Source of the DNA: Paraburkholderia acidisoli
GTDB taxonomy: Bacteria > Pseudomonadota > Gammaproteobacteria > Burkholderiales > Burkholderiaceae
DNA: 64,000 nt
Reading direction: 5' to 3'
Assembly: GCF_009789675.1 (NCBI RefSeq)
Contig: NZ_CP046913.1
Location: forward strand, 1,302,001-1,366,000
This document shows positions 29,568 to 41,641 of this stretch, one piece after another. The first letter of the stretch is position 1. Each line of letters opens with the position of its first letter. The notes beneath the pieces are model-generated. The model ran no database searches. It saw only the letters and a program-made list of their open reading frames with translations, and was not told the origin of the DNA. A program made the position numbers and the translations under genes.

Positions 29568-30737
29568 TTGATCAACGCCGCACTTGTCGGCATCGACTTC
29601 GGCAAGACCGACTTCGAAGCCAGCCTCGAAGAACTCAGCCTGCTCGCCAAAAGCGCGGGCGCCTCTCCCGTCGTCACGCTCACCGGGCGCCGTTCCAGCC
29701 CCGACGCCGCCATGTTCATCGGCAGCGGCAAGGCCGAGGAACTCCGTCTCGCCTGCGAAGCGAACGACATCGAAATCGTCATCTTCAATCACGCGCTCTC
29801 GCCGGCCCAGCAACGTAATCTGGAACGTGCGCTAAATCGTCGCGTGGTGGATCGCACGAGCCTCATTCTCGACATCTTCGCGCAGCGCGCCCGCAGCCAC
29901 GAAGGCAAGCTGCAGGTCGAACTCGCGCAGTTGCAATATCTCGCCACGCGCCTCGTGCGCGCGTGGACTCACCTGGAGCGGCAGAAGGGCGGTATCGGTC
30001 TGCGCGGCCCGGGTGAAACCCAGCTCGAAACCGACCGCCGCCTGATTGGCGAGCGCATCAAGATGCTGCAGGGCAAGCTCGCGAAACTGCGTCGCCAGCA
30101 CGGCACGCAGCGGCGTCAGCGCGAACGCACGCGCACGATGTCGGTGTCGCTCGTGGGCTATACGAACGCGGGCAAATCCACGCTGTTCAACGCGCTCACC
30201 AAGGCGCAGGCCTACGCGGCCGACCAGTTGTTCGCAACGCTCGACACCACCTCGCGGCGCGTCTGGCTCGGCGACCAGGTGGGCCAGATCGTGCTGTCCG
30301 ATACCGTCGGGTTCATCCGCGAATTGCCTCACCAACTGGTGGCCGCATTCCGCGCAACCTTGCAGGAAACCGTGCAGGCCGACTTGCTGCTGCACGTGGT
30401 GGATGCATCGAGCGCCGTGCGGCTCGATCAGATCGATCAGGTCAACGGTGTGCTGCACGACATCGGCGCGGATACGATCCGCCAGGTGCTCGTCTTCAAC
30501 AAAATCGACGCCGTGCCCGAACTGGCGGCCCGAGGCGGGACGGTCGAGCGTGATGAATATGGTAATATTTCGCGCGTCTTTTTGAGCGCGCGCACGGGCG
30601 TCGGACTGGATGCGCTGCGCGCCGCCATCGCCGAAATCGCGTCTGCCGAGCCGCTCGCCGATGCGTCGCAGCCTCTGGCCGCCGACTGGAACGCGGCACT
30701 GCAAGAACCCCGCCGGGAACACGAGCACGAACGCTAG
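29568..30737 (+). CDS. hflX: GTPase HflX (ribosome-splitting/rescue)
   Basis: GTPase that binds 50S subunits and can split stalled ribosomes. About 389 residues. An N-terminal subdomain (LVGIDFGKTDFEASLEEL) leads to a coiled coil with GGIGLRGPGETQLETDRR, then the G domain with GYTNAGKSTLFNAL and DTVGFIRELPH. No ATG start is available: TTG 29568 (LINAALVG) is favoured and TTG 29553 is the alternative, and neither has a strong ribosome binding site. A stable hairpin just upstream may hold the start region. hflK follows. Confidence 0.93.
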   Translation: MINAALVGIDFGKTDFEASLEELSLLAKSAGASPVVTLTGRRSSPDAAMFIGSGKAEELRLACEANDIEIVIFNHALSPAQQRNLERALNRRVVDRTSLILDIFAQRARSHEGKLQVELAQLQYLATRLVRAWTHLERQKGGIGLRGPGETQLETDRRLIGERIKMLQGKLAKLRRQHGTQRRQRERTRTMSVSLVGYTNAGKSTLFNALTKAQAYAADQLFATLDTTSRRVWLGDQVGQIVLSDTVGFIRELPHQLVAAFRATLQETVQADLLLHVVDASSAVRLDQIDQVNGVLHDIGADTIRQVLVFNKIDAVPELAARGGTVERDEYGNISRVFLSARTGVGLDALRAAIAEIASAEPLADASQPLAADWNAALQEPRREHEHER

Positions 30738-30873
30738 CGCGCGCTTCGCGCGTCCTGCATGCGCCTTGCGGTTTCGCTGCGGTTTTGCCGCGCCGAGCCG
30801 ATCGGGCCGGCCCGGCGGATCGACGGATTCCGCACGCAATTGACCCGCTGTCTACTCTGGTGAACGAACACAG

Positions 30874-32346
30874 GTGAACGATTACAACAAGCGGACTGGC
30901 TGGCAGCGCGCGCGCGCCATTTTCTCGCTGAACGACCCGCGTTGGGGACGAGGCGAGGGCAATGGCCAGCGCCCGGAAGACGCGCGCCGCCCGTCGGGCA
31001 ATAACGGCAACAAGGGCGGCAACAATGGCAACGACGGTGACGGACCGCCCGATCTCGACGAGATGTGGCGCGAGTTCAACCGTCGCGTTTCCGCTTTCTT
31101 CGGACGCCGTAACAAAGGCCCGGGCGGTTTCGGCCCGCGTCCCGACAACGGGCACGGCGCACGCATTGGCGTGGGCATCGTGCTCGGCGTGCTCATCGCC
31201 ATCTACATCGGCAGTGGCGTGTTCGTCGTGCAGGAAGGCCAGGCCGGCGTCGTGCTCCAGTTCGGCCAGTATCGTCATACCGTCGGCCAGGGCGTGCATT
31301 GGCGCATGCCGTACCCGTTCCAGACCCACGAGATCGTCAACGTCGGCCAGATCCGCACGGTCGAGATCGGCCGCAACAATCTCGTGCGGCCCGCGAACGT
31401 GAAGGACGCGGCCGTGCTCACGCACGACGGCGACATTCTCGACGTGCGCTTCTCCGTGCAGTACCAGGTGAAGCAGCCCACCGACTACCTGTTCCGCAGC
31501 GTCGATCCCGACCTCACCGTGAGCCAGGCCGCGCAGGCGGCGGTGCGCACGGTAGTGGGCGCGCGCAGCACGAGCGACATGCTTTATGCCGATCGCGAAC
31601 CGATCCGCGCGCAACTCGCCGACACGATCCAGCACGCGCTCGACCAGTACAAGACGGGCCTCGGCGTGACGGGCGTGACGATCCAGAGCATTGCCGCACC
31701 CGACCGCGTGCAGGCCGCCTTCGACGACGAAGCGAAGGCGCATCAGGACCGCGAGCGTGCGAAGCGCGACGCGCAGGCCTATGCCGACCAGCTTCTGCCG
31801 CGCGCGCAGGCCGACGCCACGCGCCTCGTCGACGACGCCAAGGCCTACAGCGACCGCGTGGTCGCGCAGGCGCAGGGCGACGCGCAACGCTTCACGCAGG
31901 TCTACGAGCAGTACGCGAGAGCGCCGGCCGTGATCCGCGAGCGCATGTATCTGGACACCATGCAGCACATCTACTCGAATACGACGAAGGTGTTCGTCGA
32001 CAGCAAGTCGGGCAACAACGTGATCTATCTGCCGCTCGACAAGCTCGTCGATGCGACGCGTCAGCGCGCCGCCACGGCCGCGGCGGCTGTAGCCTCCTCG
32101 GGCGCCGCCACTGCGCCGGCCGCCGCAAACGCGGCTTCGGACGCCAATGCGGCGCCCGCGCCCGCGATCAGCGGCGATGCGCAGCAACAAGGCGCGCAGC
32201 CGGCCACGCCGCCGGCCGCGCAGTCCGCCGCGCCGCAGCAGAACGCCGCCCCGGCCTCGGCCAGCGACGCGGCCGCCGCCGCGAGCGACGCCTTCCGTTC
32301 GCGCGACGCGTTCCGCTCGCGCGGCCGCGAAGACGACACGCAATAA
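30874..32346 (+). CDS. hflK: FtsH protease modulator HflK
   Basis: SPFH/prohibitin-family membrane protein that forms a large cage with HflC around FtsH. 490 residues, GTG start. The N-terminal 90 residues are cytoplasmic and rich in Asn/Gly (NNGNKGGNNGNDGDG), one membrane helix is at about 97-115 (IGVGIVLGVLIAIYIGSG), then the SPFH domain (VQEGQAGVVLQFG) and a coiled coil. The last 100 residues are Ala/Gln-rich and of low complexity. hflC starts 12 bp later, so they are coupled. Confidence 0.95.
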   Translation: MNDYNKRTGWQRARAIFSLNDPRWGRGEGNGQRPEDARRPSGNNGNKGGNNGNDGDGPPDLDEMWREFNRRVSAFFGRRNKGPGGFGPRPDNGHGARIGVGIVLGVLIAIYIGSGVFVVQEGQAGVVLQFGQYRHTVGQGVHWRMPYPFQTHEIVNVGQIRTVEIGRNNLVRPANVKDAAVLTHDGDILDVRFSVQYQVKQPTDYLFRSVDPDLTVSQAAQAAVRTVVGARSTSDMLYADREPIRAQLADTIQHALDQYKTGLGVTGVTIQSIAAPDRVQAAFDDEAKAHQDRERAKRDAQAYADQLLPRAQADATRLVDDAKAYSDRVVAQAQGDAQRFTQVYEQYARAPAVIRERMYLDTMQHIYSNTTKVFVDSKSGNNVIYLPLDKLVDATRQRAATAAAAVASSGAATAPAAANAASDANAAPAPAISGDAQQQGAQPATPPAAQSAAPQQNAAPASASDAAAAASDAFRSRDAFRSRGREDDTQ

Positions 32347-32358
32347 CGGAGCGCCGAC

Positions 32359-33258
32359 ATGAACAAGATCATTGCGCTCGTCGTCGCCGTCGTGGTTCTC
32401 GTGCTGGTCGCCTCGTCGGCCGTCTTCATGGTCGATCCGCGCCACGTGGCCATCCTGTCGTCCTCGGGCGGCAGCACGGCCACGCTCGCCGGCCCCGGCC
32501 TGCACGTCAAGCTGCCGCCGCCGTTCCAGACCGCCACGCTCATCGACACCCGCATTCAGGCGTTCGACGCGCCCGATGCCGACCGCTACACGACGTCGGA
32601 CAAAACCGAGTTGCTCGTGAATCCGGTCGTGCGCTATCGCATCGGCGAGCCGCTCAAGCTGTTCGCCGCGACCAAGGGCGACGCGCAAACGCTCTCCGAC
32701 CGGCTCGCCGCGCTCACGCGCGACGCGCTCGGCGACGCGTTCTCGAAGGTCACGCTGCCCGAGGCGCTGGGCCAGCAGGAGGCCATCGCCAACAGCGCGC
32801 GCGACGCGCTGCGCCAGGCGGCGGCTGCGCTCGGCATCGACGTGATCGACATCGAACTCACGCGCCTCGACTATCCGCCCGAACTCGCGGACACCGTCTA
32901 CAAGCGCATGAGCGCCGTGCGCGAGCAGGGCGCCGCCGAGGAACGCGCGAAGGGCGCGGCCGAGGCGCAGCAGATCAAGGACGACGCGGAACGCAAGCAG
33001 CAGGGCATCGTCGCCGACGCGTACGGTCAGGCGCAGGCCATCAAGGGCGAAGGCGACGGCAAGGCCGCCGCGATCGCCGCGCAGGCATTCGGGCGCGATC
33101 CGGACTTCTACCGGTTCTACCAGAGCATGCAGGCGTACCGCGACAGCTTCAAACCCGGCGATGTCGTCGTCGTCGATTCGTCGAGCGACTTCTTCCGCTT
33201 CATGCGCAGCCCGAACGGCGATGCTTCGCCCGCGCCGGCCGCGCCACGCAAACACTAG
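32359..33258 (+). CDS. hflC: FtsH protease modulator HflC
   Basis: Partner of HflK. 299 residues: an N-terminal membrane anchor (IIALVVAVVVLVLVASSAVF, residues 4-23), an SPFH domain beginning VDPRHVAILSSSGG, and a helical region with alternating charged/Ala sequence. FYRFYQSMQAYRDSF near the C terminus is typical. GGAG precedes ATG 32359, directly after hflK. A small DUF2065 gene follows 48 bp later. Confidence 0.96.
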   Translation: MNKIIALVVAVVVLVLVASSAVFMVDPRHVAILSSSGGSTATLAGPGLHVKLPPPFQTATLIDTRIQAFDAPDADRYTTSDKTELLVNPVVRYRIGEPLKLFAATKGDAQTLSDRLAALTRDALGDAFSKVTLPEALGQQEAIANSARDALRQAAAALGIDVIDIELTRLDYPPELADTVYKRMSAVREQGAAEERAKGAAEAQQIKDDAERKQQGIVADAYGQAQAIKGEGDGKAAAIAAQAFGRDPDFYRFYQSMQAYRDSFKPGDVVVVDSSSDFFRFMRSPNGDASPAPAAPRKH

Positions 33259-33306
33259 ACAACAAGAGACAATGGCGCCGTGCCCCAAGCGCGGCGCTTC
33301 TTTCGC

Positions 33307-33498
33307 ATGGACATAGCCGGCTCCCTGTTGCTCGCGATCGCGTTGATGCTGATTATCGAGGGCATGTTCCCGTTCGTCTTTCCGACGGCGTGGCGCGACA
33401 CATTCCGTAAAATCGCGGAACGGCCGCCGCATCACATCCGGATCGGCGGGCTCATCGTGATGGGGCTCGGCCTCGTGCTCCTGATGCTGGCGACCTGA
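33307..33498 (+). CDS. DUF2065 small membrane protein
   Basis: 63 residues with two predicted membrane helices: LLLAIALMLIIEGMFPFVFP and IGGLIVMGLGLVLLMLAT. The sequence matches the DUF2065 (YjeT) family, which is regularly found next to hflC; function unknown. ATG 33307 is preferred over an in-frame GTG at 33280, whose extra residues (MPQARRFFR) are not typical. The YjeT position between hflC and purA is kept, with hisZ inserted, as usual in Burkholderiaceae. Confidence 0.88.
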   Translation: MDIAGSLLLAIALMLIIEGMFPFVFPTAWRDTFRKIAERPPHHIRIGGLIVMGLGLVLLMLAT

Positions 33499-33644
33499 GC
33501 GCAGGAATCCGCCGCCGGTTCGACCGGTCTGCCGGATTCGCCCGATGATCGCCCGATTGCCGGTACGCCGGCCGCCGGATTTCCGTTTTTCGGCCCGCGC
33601 AGCGTTGCGCCGCGCGCGGCCTTCATCGTCGTAGGACTCAACCG

Positions 33645-34796
33645 ATGTCGACCTGGTTACTTCCCGAGAACATTGCGGACGTGTTGCCGTCCGAGGCGCG
33701 CAAGATCGAAGAGCTGCGCCGCCGGCTGCTGGACCGCTTTCGCGCGTATGGCTACGAGCTGGTCATGCCGCCGCTGCTCGAGTATCTCGAGTCGCTGCTC
33801 GTGGGCAGCGGCCACGATCTGAATCTGCGCACCTTCAAGCTCGTCGATCAGCTGTCGGGCCGCACGCTCGGCCTGCGCGCCGACATGACGCCGCAGGTCG
33901 CGCGCATCGACGCGCATCTGCTGAACCGGCAAGGCGTGACGCGCCTGTGCTACGCGGGCAACGTGCTGCATACGCGTCCGCGCGGTCTGCACGCCACGCG
34001 CGAGCAGATCCAGATCGGCGCCGAAATTTACGGCCACGCAGGGCTCGAAGCGGACCTCGAAATCCAGCAATTGATGCTCGACGCGCTGCGTCTCGCGGGC
34101 CTCGCGAAGGTGCGTCTGGACCTCTCGCACGCGGGCGTGCTCGCGGCGCTGCTCGAAGCCGATCCGGCCGCGGCCGCGCTCGGCGACGCGTTGTATGAAG
34201 CGCTCGCCAGCAAGGACGTGCCGCGTGTCGCGGAGCTCACGCAGAACCTCGCCGCGCCGTCGCGCGATGCGCTGCGCGCGCTGCCCGCGCTGTACGGCGA
34301 CGCGAGCGTGCTCGACGAGGCGCGTGCGCGTCTGCCCGCGCTGCCCGGCATCGCCCGTGCGCTCGACGACCTCGCGTTCCTCGTGCGCGAAGTCGGCGGC
34401 GCGGAGCTGATGATCGACCTCGCCGAACTCGGCGGCTACGCGTATCACAGCGGCGTGATGTTCGCGGCCTATGTGGACGGCGTGCCGAACGCGGTCGCGC
34501 GCGGCGGCCGTTACGACAAGGTGGGCGAGGCCTACGGCCGCGCGCGTGCCGCCACCGGTTTTTCGCTCGATCTGCGCGAAGTCGCGCGCATCTCGCCGGT
34601 GGAAGCGCGCAGCAGCGCGATTCTCGCCCCGTGGCGCCACGACGACACCCTGCGCACCGCGGTTGCCGCGCTGCGCGACGCGGGCGAGGTCGTGATCCAG
34701 GCGCTGCCGGGTCATGAGCACGACGTCGACGAATTCGCCTTCGACCGCGTACTGGTCGAGCGCGACGGCGCATGGGTCGTCGAGACGCGCGGCTAA
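33645..34796 (+). CDS. hisZ: ATP phosphoribosyltransferase regulatory subunit HisZ
   Basis: Catalytically inactive histidyl-tRNA synthetase-like protein that pairs with the short HisG to start histidine synthesis and gives feedback control. 383 residues. The class II core is clear ([40 protein letters not shown]), but the anticodon-binding domain of true HisS is absent and the tRNA-specific motif 2 is altered. [15 protein letters not shown] and [15 protein letters not shown] are typical HisZ segments. It lies between the DUF2065 gene and purA; hisG is not in the window. Confidence 0.95.
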   Translation: MSTWLLPENIADVLPSEARKIEELRRRLLDRFRAYGYELVMPPLLEYLESLLVGSGHDLNLRTFKLVDQLSGRTLGLRADMTPQVARIDAHLLNRQGVTRLCYAGNVLHTRPRGLHATREQIQIGAEIYGHAGLEADLEIQQLMLDALRLAGLAKVRLDLSHAGVLAALLEADPAAAALGDALYEALASKDVPRVAELTQNLAAPSRDALRALPALYGDASVLDEARARLPALPGIARALDDLAFLVREVGGAELMIDLAELGGYAYHSGVMFAAYVDGVPNAVARGGRYDKVGEAYGRARAATGFSLDLREVARISPVEARSSAILAPWRHDDTLRTAVAALRDAGEVVIQALPGHEHDVDEFAFDRVLVERDGAWVVETRG

Positions 34797-34982
34797 CGCG
34801 TTTCTCACGCTCGCTGCGCTTTTGGGCGGGCGTTTTATCGGCCGATTGTCGCTTCCGCGCACCTCGCCTTCGATCGCGGCGAGGGCGCCCGCGCAGGCGC
34901 TCCACGGCACGCATGCCGTTGAGTCCAAAAGGAAATTCCGCGAATTCCGGGAAAAAAAGGCGGTCTTGTCGCGGAACCCAGG

Positions 34983-34996
34983 TAAAATACGTTTTT
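34983..34996 (+). promoter_or_regulatory. purA -10 box and initial T tract
   Basis: TAAAAT at 34983-34988, then ACG and T5 (34992-34996), 27 bp before ATG 35016. AATTCCG occurs twice at 34934-34940 and 34943-34949 upstream, a possible regulator site. Confidence 0.4.
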
Positions 34997-35006
34997 AACC
35001 AGCTAA

Positions 35007-36362
<1,356 letters not shown>

Positions 36363-36395
36363 GTCGCAACCCGTCGCAAGAAGGTAGAAGCAAAG

Positions 36396-36965
36396 ATGAT
36401 TCAAATGATGGACCCGCGCAACGACGAGAAGAACCTGTGGGTCGGCTGGGATGAATATCACCGGCTGATCGAACTGCTCGCGCTCAAGGTGCACGAATCG
36501 CGCTGGAAATTCGACCAGATTCTGTGCCTCGCGCGCGGCGGTTTGCGCGTGGGCGACCAGCTTTCGCGCATTTACGATCTGCCGCTCGCGATTCTCGCGA
36601 CCAGCTCGTACCGCGAAGCGGCAGGCACCGAGCAGGGCGAACTGGACATCGCGCAGTACATCACCATGACGCGCGGTCATCTCGAAGGCAACGTGCTGCT
36701 CGTCGACGATCTGGTCGATTCGGGCGTCACGCTCGCGCGCGTGCAGGAGCATCTCAAGGAGCGTTATCCGGCGGTGACCGGCGTGCGCTCGGCGGTGCTC
36801 TGGTACAAGGGCTGCTCGAAGGTGACGCCGGACTATTTCGTCCAGCATCTGCCGACCAATCCGTGGATCCACCAGCCGTTCGAGGAGTGGGACACGGTGC
36901 GCCCGCACAACCTCGGCGCGTGGATCAAGCGCGGCTTGGCGCAGGCGCAGGAAGGGCAAAAGTAA
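36396..36965 (+). CDS. Purine-type phosphoribosyltransferase
   Basis: 189 residues. The PRPP-binding motif VLLVDDLVDSGVTL is clear (about residues 105-118), with LARGGLRVGDQLSR (the PPi loop region) earlier and WIHQPFEEWD at the end. It resembles hypoxanthine/xanthine-guanine phosphoribosyltransferases that make IMP, XMP or GMP from free bases. The site just after purA supports a purine-salvage role; the base used is not certain. A terminator follows. Confidence 0.88.
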   Translation: MIQMMDPRNDEKNLWVGWDEYHRLIELLALKVHESRWKFDQILCLARGGLRVGDQLSRIYDLPLAILATSSYREAAGTEQGELDIAQYITMTRGHLEGNVLLVDDLVDSGVTLARVQEHLKERYPAVTGVRSAVLWYKGCSKVTPDYFVQHLPTNPWIHQPFEEWDTVRPHNLGAWIKRGLAQAQEGQK

Positions 36966-37013
36966 TTGCGGTAATGCGTGCCGCCGGTCTTCGGGTTCGG
37001 CGGTGGCATCGGG

Positions 37014-37044
37014 AAAACGGAGTCCTCGCGGCTCCGTTTTTTTT
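37014..37044 (+). terminator. Terminator after the purA-phosphoribosyltransferase unit
   Basis: AAAACGGAG pairs with CTCCGTTTT around a short loop; T8 runs from 37037 to 37044. Confidence 0.8.
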
Positions 37045-37241
37045 CGTCTGAGCGGCGGCGGCCGCACGCGGGAACGACGGTTGCAAAGCGCCAAAGTCCC
37101 GCCGGTTCGGGCCTGCGCGCCGGGCGGTCGCGAATCGGGACGCAGACGGGCAGACGCCTTTTGGGGCCGGTGCTAAACTGCGCGGGGACAACTTATGTCG
37201 CAGTGCGGTGGCGACGACTCGGAATCCTGCGCCGCCCGGTT

Positions 37242-37247
37242 TAGAAT
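37242..37247 (+). promoter_or_regulatory. Predicted kup -10 box
   Basis: TAGAAT 39 bp before ATG 37287, followed by GC-rich sequence and a T6 run. No clear -35. Confidence 0.35.
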
Positions 37248-37286
37248 AGCGCTCGTTTTTTCCGCCTCAAACGGATCACTGCGTAT

Positions 37287-39173
37287 ATGACAACTAGCAC
37301 ACACGAGGCCAAACAGCCGCTTCCGTCTCTTGCAGTCGCGGCCATCGGCGTGGTGTTCGGCGACATCGGCACGAGTCCGCTGTATTCGCTCAAAGAGGCG
37401 TTCAGCCCCTCCCACGGCATTCCGCTCAACGAAACCTCCATCCTCGGCGTGATTTCGCTGCTGTTCTGGGCGATCGTGATCGTGGTGAGCGTGAAGTACG
37501 TGCTCTTCGTGATGCGCGCCGACAACAACGGCGAAGGCGGCGTGCTGGCGCTCATGGCGCTCGCGATGCGCTCGTTCAACCGCAAGAGCAAGACGGCCGT
37601 GGTGCTCACGGCGCTCGGCATTTTCGGCGCGTGCATGTTCTACGGCGACGCGGTGATCACGCCGGCCATCTCGGTCATGTCGGCGGTCGAAGGTCTCGAG
37701 ATCGCCGCGCCCAAGCTCACGCACCTCGTGCTGCCGCTCACCATGGTGATCCTGATCCTGCTGTTCTGGATCCAGCGTCACGGCACGGCGCTCGTGGGCC
37801 GCCTGTTCGGGCCGATCATGGTGCTGTGGTTCATCACCATTGCCGTGCTGGGCATCTCGCACATCGTGCAGTCGCCGGCCATCATCAAGGCGATCAACCC
37901 GTACTACGCGGTCAGCTTCATGGGCGCGCACCTGCTGCAAGCCTACGTTGTGCTCGGCTCCGTGGTCCTGGTGCTCACCGGCGCGGAAGCGCTCTACGCC
38001 GACATGGGCCACTTCGGCGCAAAGCCGATCCGCTGCGCCTGGTACACGCTCGTCATGCCCTCGCTCGTGCTGAACTACTTCGGCCAGGGCGCGCTGCTGA
38101 TGCAGAACCATCGCGCGATCGAAAACCCGTTCTTCCTGCTGGCACCCGACTGGGCGCTGCTGCCGCTCGTCGTGCTTTCGACGGTCGCCACGGTGATCGC
38201 CTCGCAAGCCGTGATTTCGGGCGCGTATTCGCTCACGAGTCAGGCCATTCTGCTCGGTTATGTGCCGCGCATGAAAGTGCTGCACACGTCCGATCTCGCC
38301 ATCGGCCAGATCTACGTGCCGGTCGTGAACTGGATGCTGCTGTTCATCATTCTGTGCATCGTGGTGGCGTTCAAGAGTTCCGACAACCTCGCGGCCGCCT
38401 ACGGGATCGCCGTGACCGCCACCATGGTGATCACCACGGTGCTGGTGGGCGTGGTGATGGTCAACATCTGGAAGTGGAACCGGGCGCTCGTGGCGTGCAT
38501 CATCGCCGTGCTGCTGGCTGTCGATCTGGGCTTTTTCGGCGCGAATCTGCTCAAGGTCGAAGAGGGCGGCTGGCTGCCGCTGGGTATCGGCGCGCTGCTG
38601 TTCTTCCTGCTGATGACGTGGTTCAAGGGCCGCATGATCGTGAAGGACCGCACGGCCGCCGACGGCATTCCGCTGATGCCCTTCCTGCAAGGCTTGCTCG
38701 CGCATCCGCCGCACCGCGTCTCGGGCACGGCGATCTATCTCACGGGCAGCGAAACGCTCGTGCCGGTGAGCTTGCTGCACAATCTCAAGCACAACAAGGT
38801 GCTGCACGAGCGCACGATTTTCCTCACGTTCGTGATTCGCGATATCCCGTACGTGTCGAACGCGGAGCGCGTGACGGTGAAGGATATCGGCGGCGGCCTG
38901 CTCCTCGCGAAGGCCGCTTACGGCTTCAACGAAACGCCCGACGTGCAGGCCGTGCTGGAAGAAGTCGGACGTCAGCACAACATGACGTTCGAGATGATGG
39001 ACACGTCGTTCTTCCTCGCGCGCGAAACCGTGGTGCCGACGCAGTTGCCGGGCATGTCGATCTTCCGCGAGCGGATCTTCGCGTGGATGCATCAGAACGC
39101 CGCGAAGCCCACGGACTTCTTCAGCATTCCTGCCAATCGCGTGGTCGAGCTGGGCACGAAGATCGAGATCTGA
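37287..39173 (+). CDS. kup: Low-affinity potassium uptake protein Kup
   Basis: Proton-coupled potassium importer of the inner membrane. 628 residues: about 12 membrane helices to residue 450 and a cytoplasmic C-terminal domain. The family signature [18 protein letters not shown] is at about 21-38, and [12 protein letters not shown] and [19 protein letters not shown] are typical pore-region segments. It begins [15 protein letters not shown]. It is convergent with tex and shares a bidirectional terminator. Confidence 0.97.
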   Translation: MTTSTHEAKQPLPSLAVAAIGVVFGDIGTSPLYSLKEAFSPSHGIPLNETSILGVISLLFWAIVIVVSVKYVLFVMRADNNGEGGVLALMALAMRSFNRKSKTAVVLTALGIFGACMFYGDAVITPAISVMSAVEGLEIAAPKLTHLVLPLTMVILILLFWIQRHGTALVGRLFGPIMVLWFITIAVLGISHIVQSPAIIKAINPYYAVSFMGAHLLQAYVVLGSVVLVLTGAEALYADMGHFGAKPIRCAWYTLVMPSLVLNYFGQGALLMQNHRAIENPFFLLAPDWALLPLVVLSTVATVIASQAVISGAYSLTSQAILLGYVPRMKVLHTSDLAIGQIYVPVVNWMLLFIILCIVVAFKSSDNLAAAYGIAVTATMVITTVLVGVVMVNIWKWNRALVACIIAVLLAVDLGFFGANLLKVEEGGWLPLGIGALLFFLLMTWFKGRMIVKDRTAADGIPLMPFLQGLLAHPPHRVSGTAIYLTGSETLVPVSLLHNLKHNKVLHERTIFLTFVIRDIPYVSNAERVTVKDIGGGLLLAKAAYGFNETPDVQAVLEEVGRQHNMTFEMMDTSFFLARETVVPTQLPGMSIFRERIFAWMHQNAAKPTDFFSIPANRVVELGTKIEI

Positions 39174-39214
39174 GCGAGGTAGCGGGACGAAGTTGCGGGA
39201 TTCTCGCAGACGAC

Positions 39215-39240
39215 AAAAAAGGCGCCTCGGCGCCTTTTTT
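39215..39240. terminator. Bidirectional terminator between kup and tex
   Basis: A6, stem GGCGC (39221-39225) with GCGCC (39230-39234), loop CTCG, T6. It suits both convergent genes. Confidence 0.85.
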
Positions 39241-39283
39241 GTTGGTCGTTGAGCGCGCAACGAGCGCGCTCAAGCCCTTCAGA

Positions 39284-41641
39284 TCAACGTTGCTTGAGCT
39301 TCGCGAACGCGGCCGCCATCGCGCCGGCCGGTTCCGCTTCGCGCGAACGCTGACCGCCGCCGCCGCGGTTATCGCGACCGCCGCTACGCGAGTCTCGCGA
39401 CTCCCGATTGCCGCCCGCCGGCGCGCCGCCGCGCGCCGTGCCGCCGCTCGCGACATCGTCGTCGAGACGCATGGTGAGCGCGATACGCTGACGCTTCACG
39501 TCGACGTCGAGCACCTTGACCTTGACGACCTGGCCGGCCTTCACGACTTCGTGCGGGTCTTTGATGAACTTCGTCGACATCGCCGAAACGTGCACGAGAC
39601 CGTCCTGATGCACGCCCACGTCGATGAACGCGCCGAACGCCGCCACGTTGGTCACCACGCCTTCGAGCAGCATGCCGGGCACGAGGTCCGACACCTTCTC
39701 GACGCCGTCGCGGAACGTCGCCGTCTTGAACTCGGGGCGCGGATCGCGGCCCGGCTTTTCCAGTTCGCTCAGGATGTCGCGCACGGTCGGCAGACCGAAA
39801 CGCTCGTCGACGAACTCGCTGGGCGAGAGGCCCGAGAGCGCCTCGCGATTGCCGAGCACGTCGCCGATCGTGCGCTTGATCTTCGCGAGCATGCGCTCGA
39901 CCACGGGATACGCTTCCGGGTGGACGGAGGAGCGGTCGAGCGGATTCTCGCCGCCGTTGATGCGCAGGAAGCCCGCGGCCTGCTCGAAGGTCTTGTCGCC
40001 GAGACGCGGCACCTTCTTGAGGTGATCGCGCGAGGGGAACGGACCGTTGGCGTCGCGGTAATCCACGATGTTGCGCGCGAGCGTGGCGTTCAGGCCCGAG
40101 ACGCGCGCGAGCAGCGCGACCGAGGCCGTGTTCGCGTCCACGCCCACGGCGTTCACGCAGTCTTCGACCACGGCGTCGAGCGAACGCGCGAGTTCGCGCT
40201 GGTTCACGTCGTGCTGATACTGGCCTACCCCGATCGCCTTCGGCTCGATCTTCACAAGCTCGGCGAGCGGGTCCTGCAGACGGCGCGCGATGGACACCGC
40301 GCCGCGTAGCGAGACGTCCATGCTGGGGAATTCCTTCGCGGCGAGTTCGGACGCCGAGTACACCGAGGCGCCCGCTTCCGACACCACGATCTTCTGCAGC
40401 TTCAGTTCGGGATGCTTCGACATCAGTTCGGCCGCGAGCTTGTCGGTTTCGCGCGAGGCCGTGCCGTTGCCGATGCTGATGAGTTCCGCCTGGGTTTGCG
40501 CGGCAATGCGTGCGAGCTTCGCGATGGAGCCGTCCCAGTCGCGGCGCGGCTCGTGCGGGTAGATCGTGTCGGTGGCGAGCACCTTGCCGGTGCGATCCAC
40601 CACGGCGACCTTCACGCCCGTGCGCAAGCCCGGATCGAGGCCGATCACGGCCTTGGGACCGGCCGGCGCCGCCAGCAGCAAGTCGTTGAGATTGCGTGCG
40701 AACACGCGAATCGCTTCGGTTTCGGCGAGTTCGCGCAAATTGGTGAGCAGCTCGTTTTCGATGTGCGGCTGCACCTTCACGCGCCAGCACCAGCGGCACA
40801 CGTCGGAGAGCCACTTGTCGGCGGGACGGCCCTGATTGGCGATGCCGAAGTGACGCGCGATCAGCGCTTCGCCAGGATGCGGCACCAGCGCATCCTGCTC
40901 GCCGCCGAGACCGAGCTTGACCATCAGCACGCCGGCGTTGCGGCCGCGGAACAGCGCGAGCGCGCGGTGCGACGGCACCGTCTTGATGGTCTCGGAGTAG
41001 TCGTAGTAGTCGCGGAACTTCTCGCCTTCCTCGTTCTCCTTGCCTTCCACCACGCTCGACATCACCATGCCCTGGTTGTAGAGCCAGTCGCGCAGCTTGC
41101 CCAGCAGCTCGGCCGTTTCGCCGAACTGTTCGGAGAGGATGTCGCGCGCGCCGTCGAGCGCGGCCTTCACGTCGGCCACACCCTTTTCGGCGTCCACGTA
41201 CTGCGCGGCTTCCGTCTGCGGGTCGAGCAGCGGATTGGCGAGCAGCGCGTCGGCGAGCGGCTGCAGGCCGGCTTCGCGCGCGATCTGCGCCCGCGTGCGG
41301 CGCTTGGGCTTGTAGGGCAGATAGAGGTCTTCGAGGACCTGCTTGCTGTCGGCGGCTTCGATCGCGTTGCGCAGCTCGTCGGTGAGCTTGCCTTGCTCTT
41401 CGATGCTCGCGAGGATCGCGGCGCGGCGGTCTTCGAGTTCGCGCAGATAGAGCAGGCGCTCCTCGAGCGTGCGCAGTTGCGTATCGTCGAGATTGCCCGT
41501 GACTTCCTTGCGGTAACGGGCGATGAACGGAACAGTGGCGCCTTCGTCGAGGAGCTGCACGGCGGCGGCGACCTGGCGCGGCTGCACGGTCAGCTCGGTG
41601 GCGATACGCTGGACGATCTTGAGTGCTACGGTTTCCGTCAT
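39284..41641 (-). CDS. tex: Tex family RNA-binding transcription accessory protein
   Basis: 785 residues. Domain order: N-terminal helical Tex domain ([29 protein letters not shown]), a YqgF/RNase H-like domain ([19 protein letters not shown]), helix-hairpin-helix repeats, and a C-terminal S1 RNA-binding domain ([20 protein letters not shown]). The last 50 residues are Gly/Arg-rich, likely extra nucleic-acid contact. ATG at 41641 gives [17 protein letters not shown]; the open frame to 41731 is unsupported. It faces kup. Confidence 0.96.
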   Translation of the reverse strand: MTETVALKIVQRIATELTVQPRQVAAAVQLLDEGATVPFIARYRKEVTGNLDDTQLRTLEERLLYLRELEDRRAAILASIEEQGKLTDELRNAIEAADSKQVLEDLYLPYKPKRRTRAQIAREAGLQPLADALLANPLLDPQTEAAQYVDAEKGVADVKAALDGARDILSEQFGETAELLGKLRDWLYNQGMVMSSVVEGKENEEGEKFRDYYDYSETIKTVPSHRALALFRGRNAGVLMVKLGLGGEQDALVPHPGEALIARHFGIANQGRPADKWLSDVCRWCWRVKVQPHIENELLTNLRELAETEAIRVFARNLNDLLLAAPAGPKAVIGLDPGLRTGVKVAVVDRTGKVLATDTIYPHEPRRDWDGSIAKLARIAAQTQAELISIGNGTASRETDKLAAELMSKHPELKLQKIVVSEAGASVYSASELAAKEFPSMDVSLRGAVSIARRLQDPLAELVKIEPKAIGVGQYQHDVNQRELARSLDAVVEDCVNAVGVDANTASVALLARVSGLNATLARNIVDYRDANGPFPSRDHLKKVPRLGDKTFEQAAGFLRINGGENPLDRSSVHPEAYPVVERMLAKIKRTIGDVLGNREALSGLSPSEFVDERFGLPTVRDILSELEKPGRDPRPEFKTATFRDGVEKVSDLVPGMLLEGVVTNVAAFGAFIDVGVHQDGLVHVSAMSTKFIKDPHEVVKAGQVVKVKVLDVDVKRQRIALTMRLDDDVASGGTARGGAPAGGNRESRDSRSGGRDNRGGGGQRSREAEPAGAMAAAFAKLKQR

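Larger units (their letters stand above)
36966..37286. other. 321-bp gap before kup
   Basis: Holds the terminator at 37014-37044 and, near the end, the -10-like TAGAAT at 37242-37247 for kup. No gene recognised in between. Confidence 0.6.

Noticed and set aside
30496..33435. 979-codon minus-strand open frame opposite hflX-hflK-hflC
   Set aside because: It spans three well-identified genes and a spacer; composition is that of reversed codons of the real genes.
33559..33590. Possible terminator before hisZ
   Set aside because: GCCGG-TACG-CCGGC is only 5 bp and the T5 run is 13 bases away, so I do not call it.
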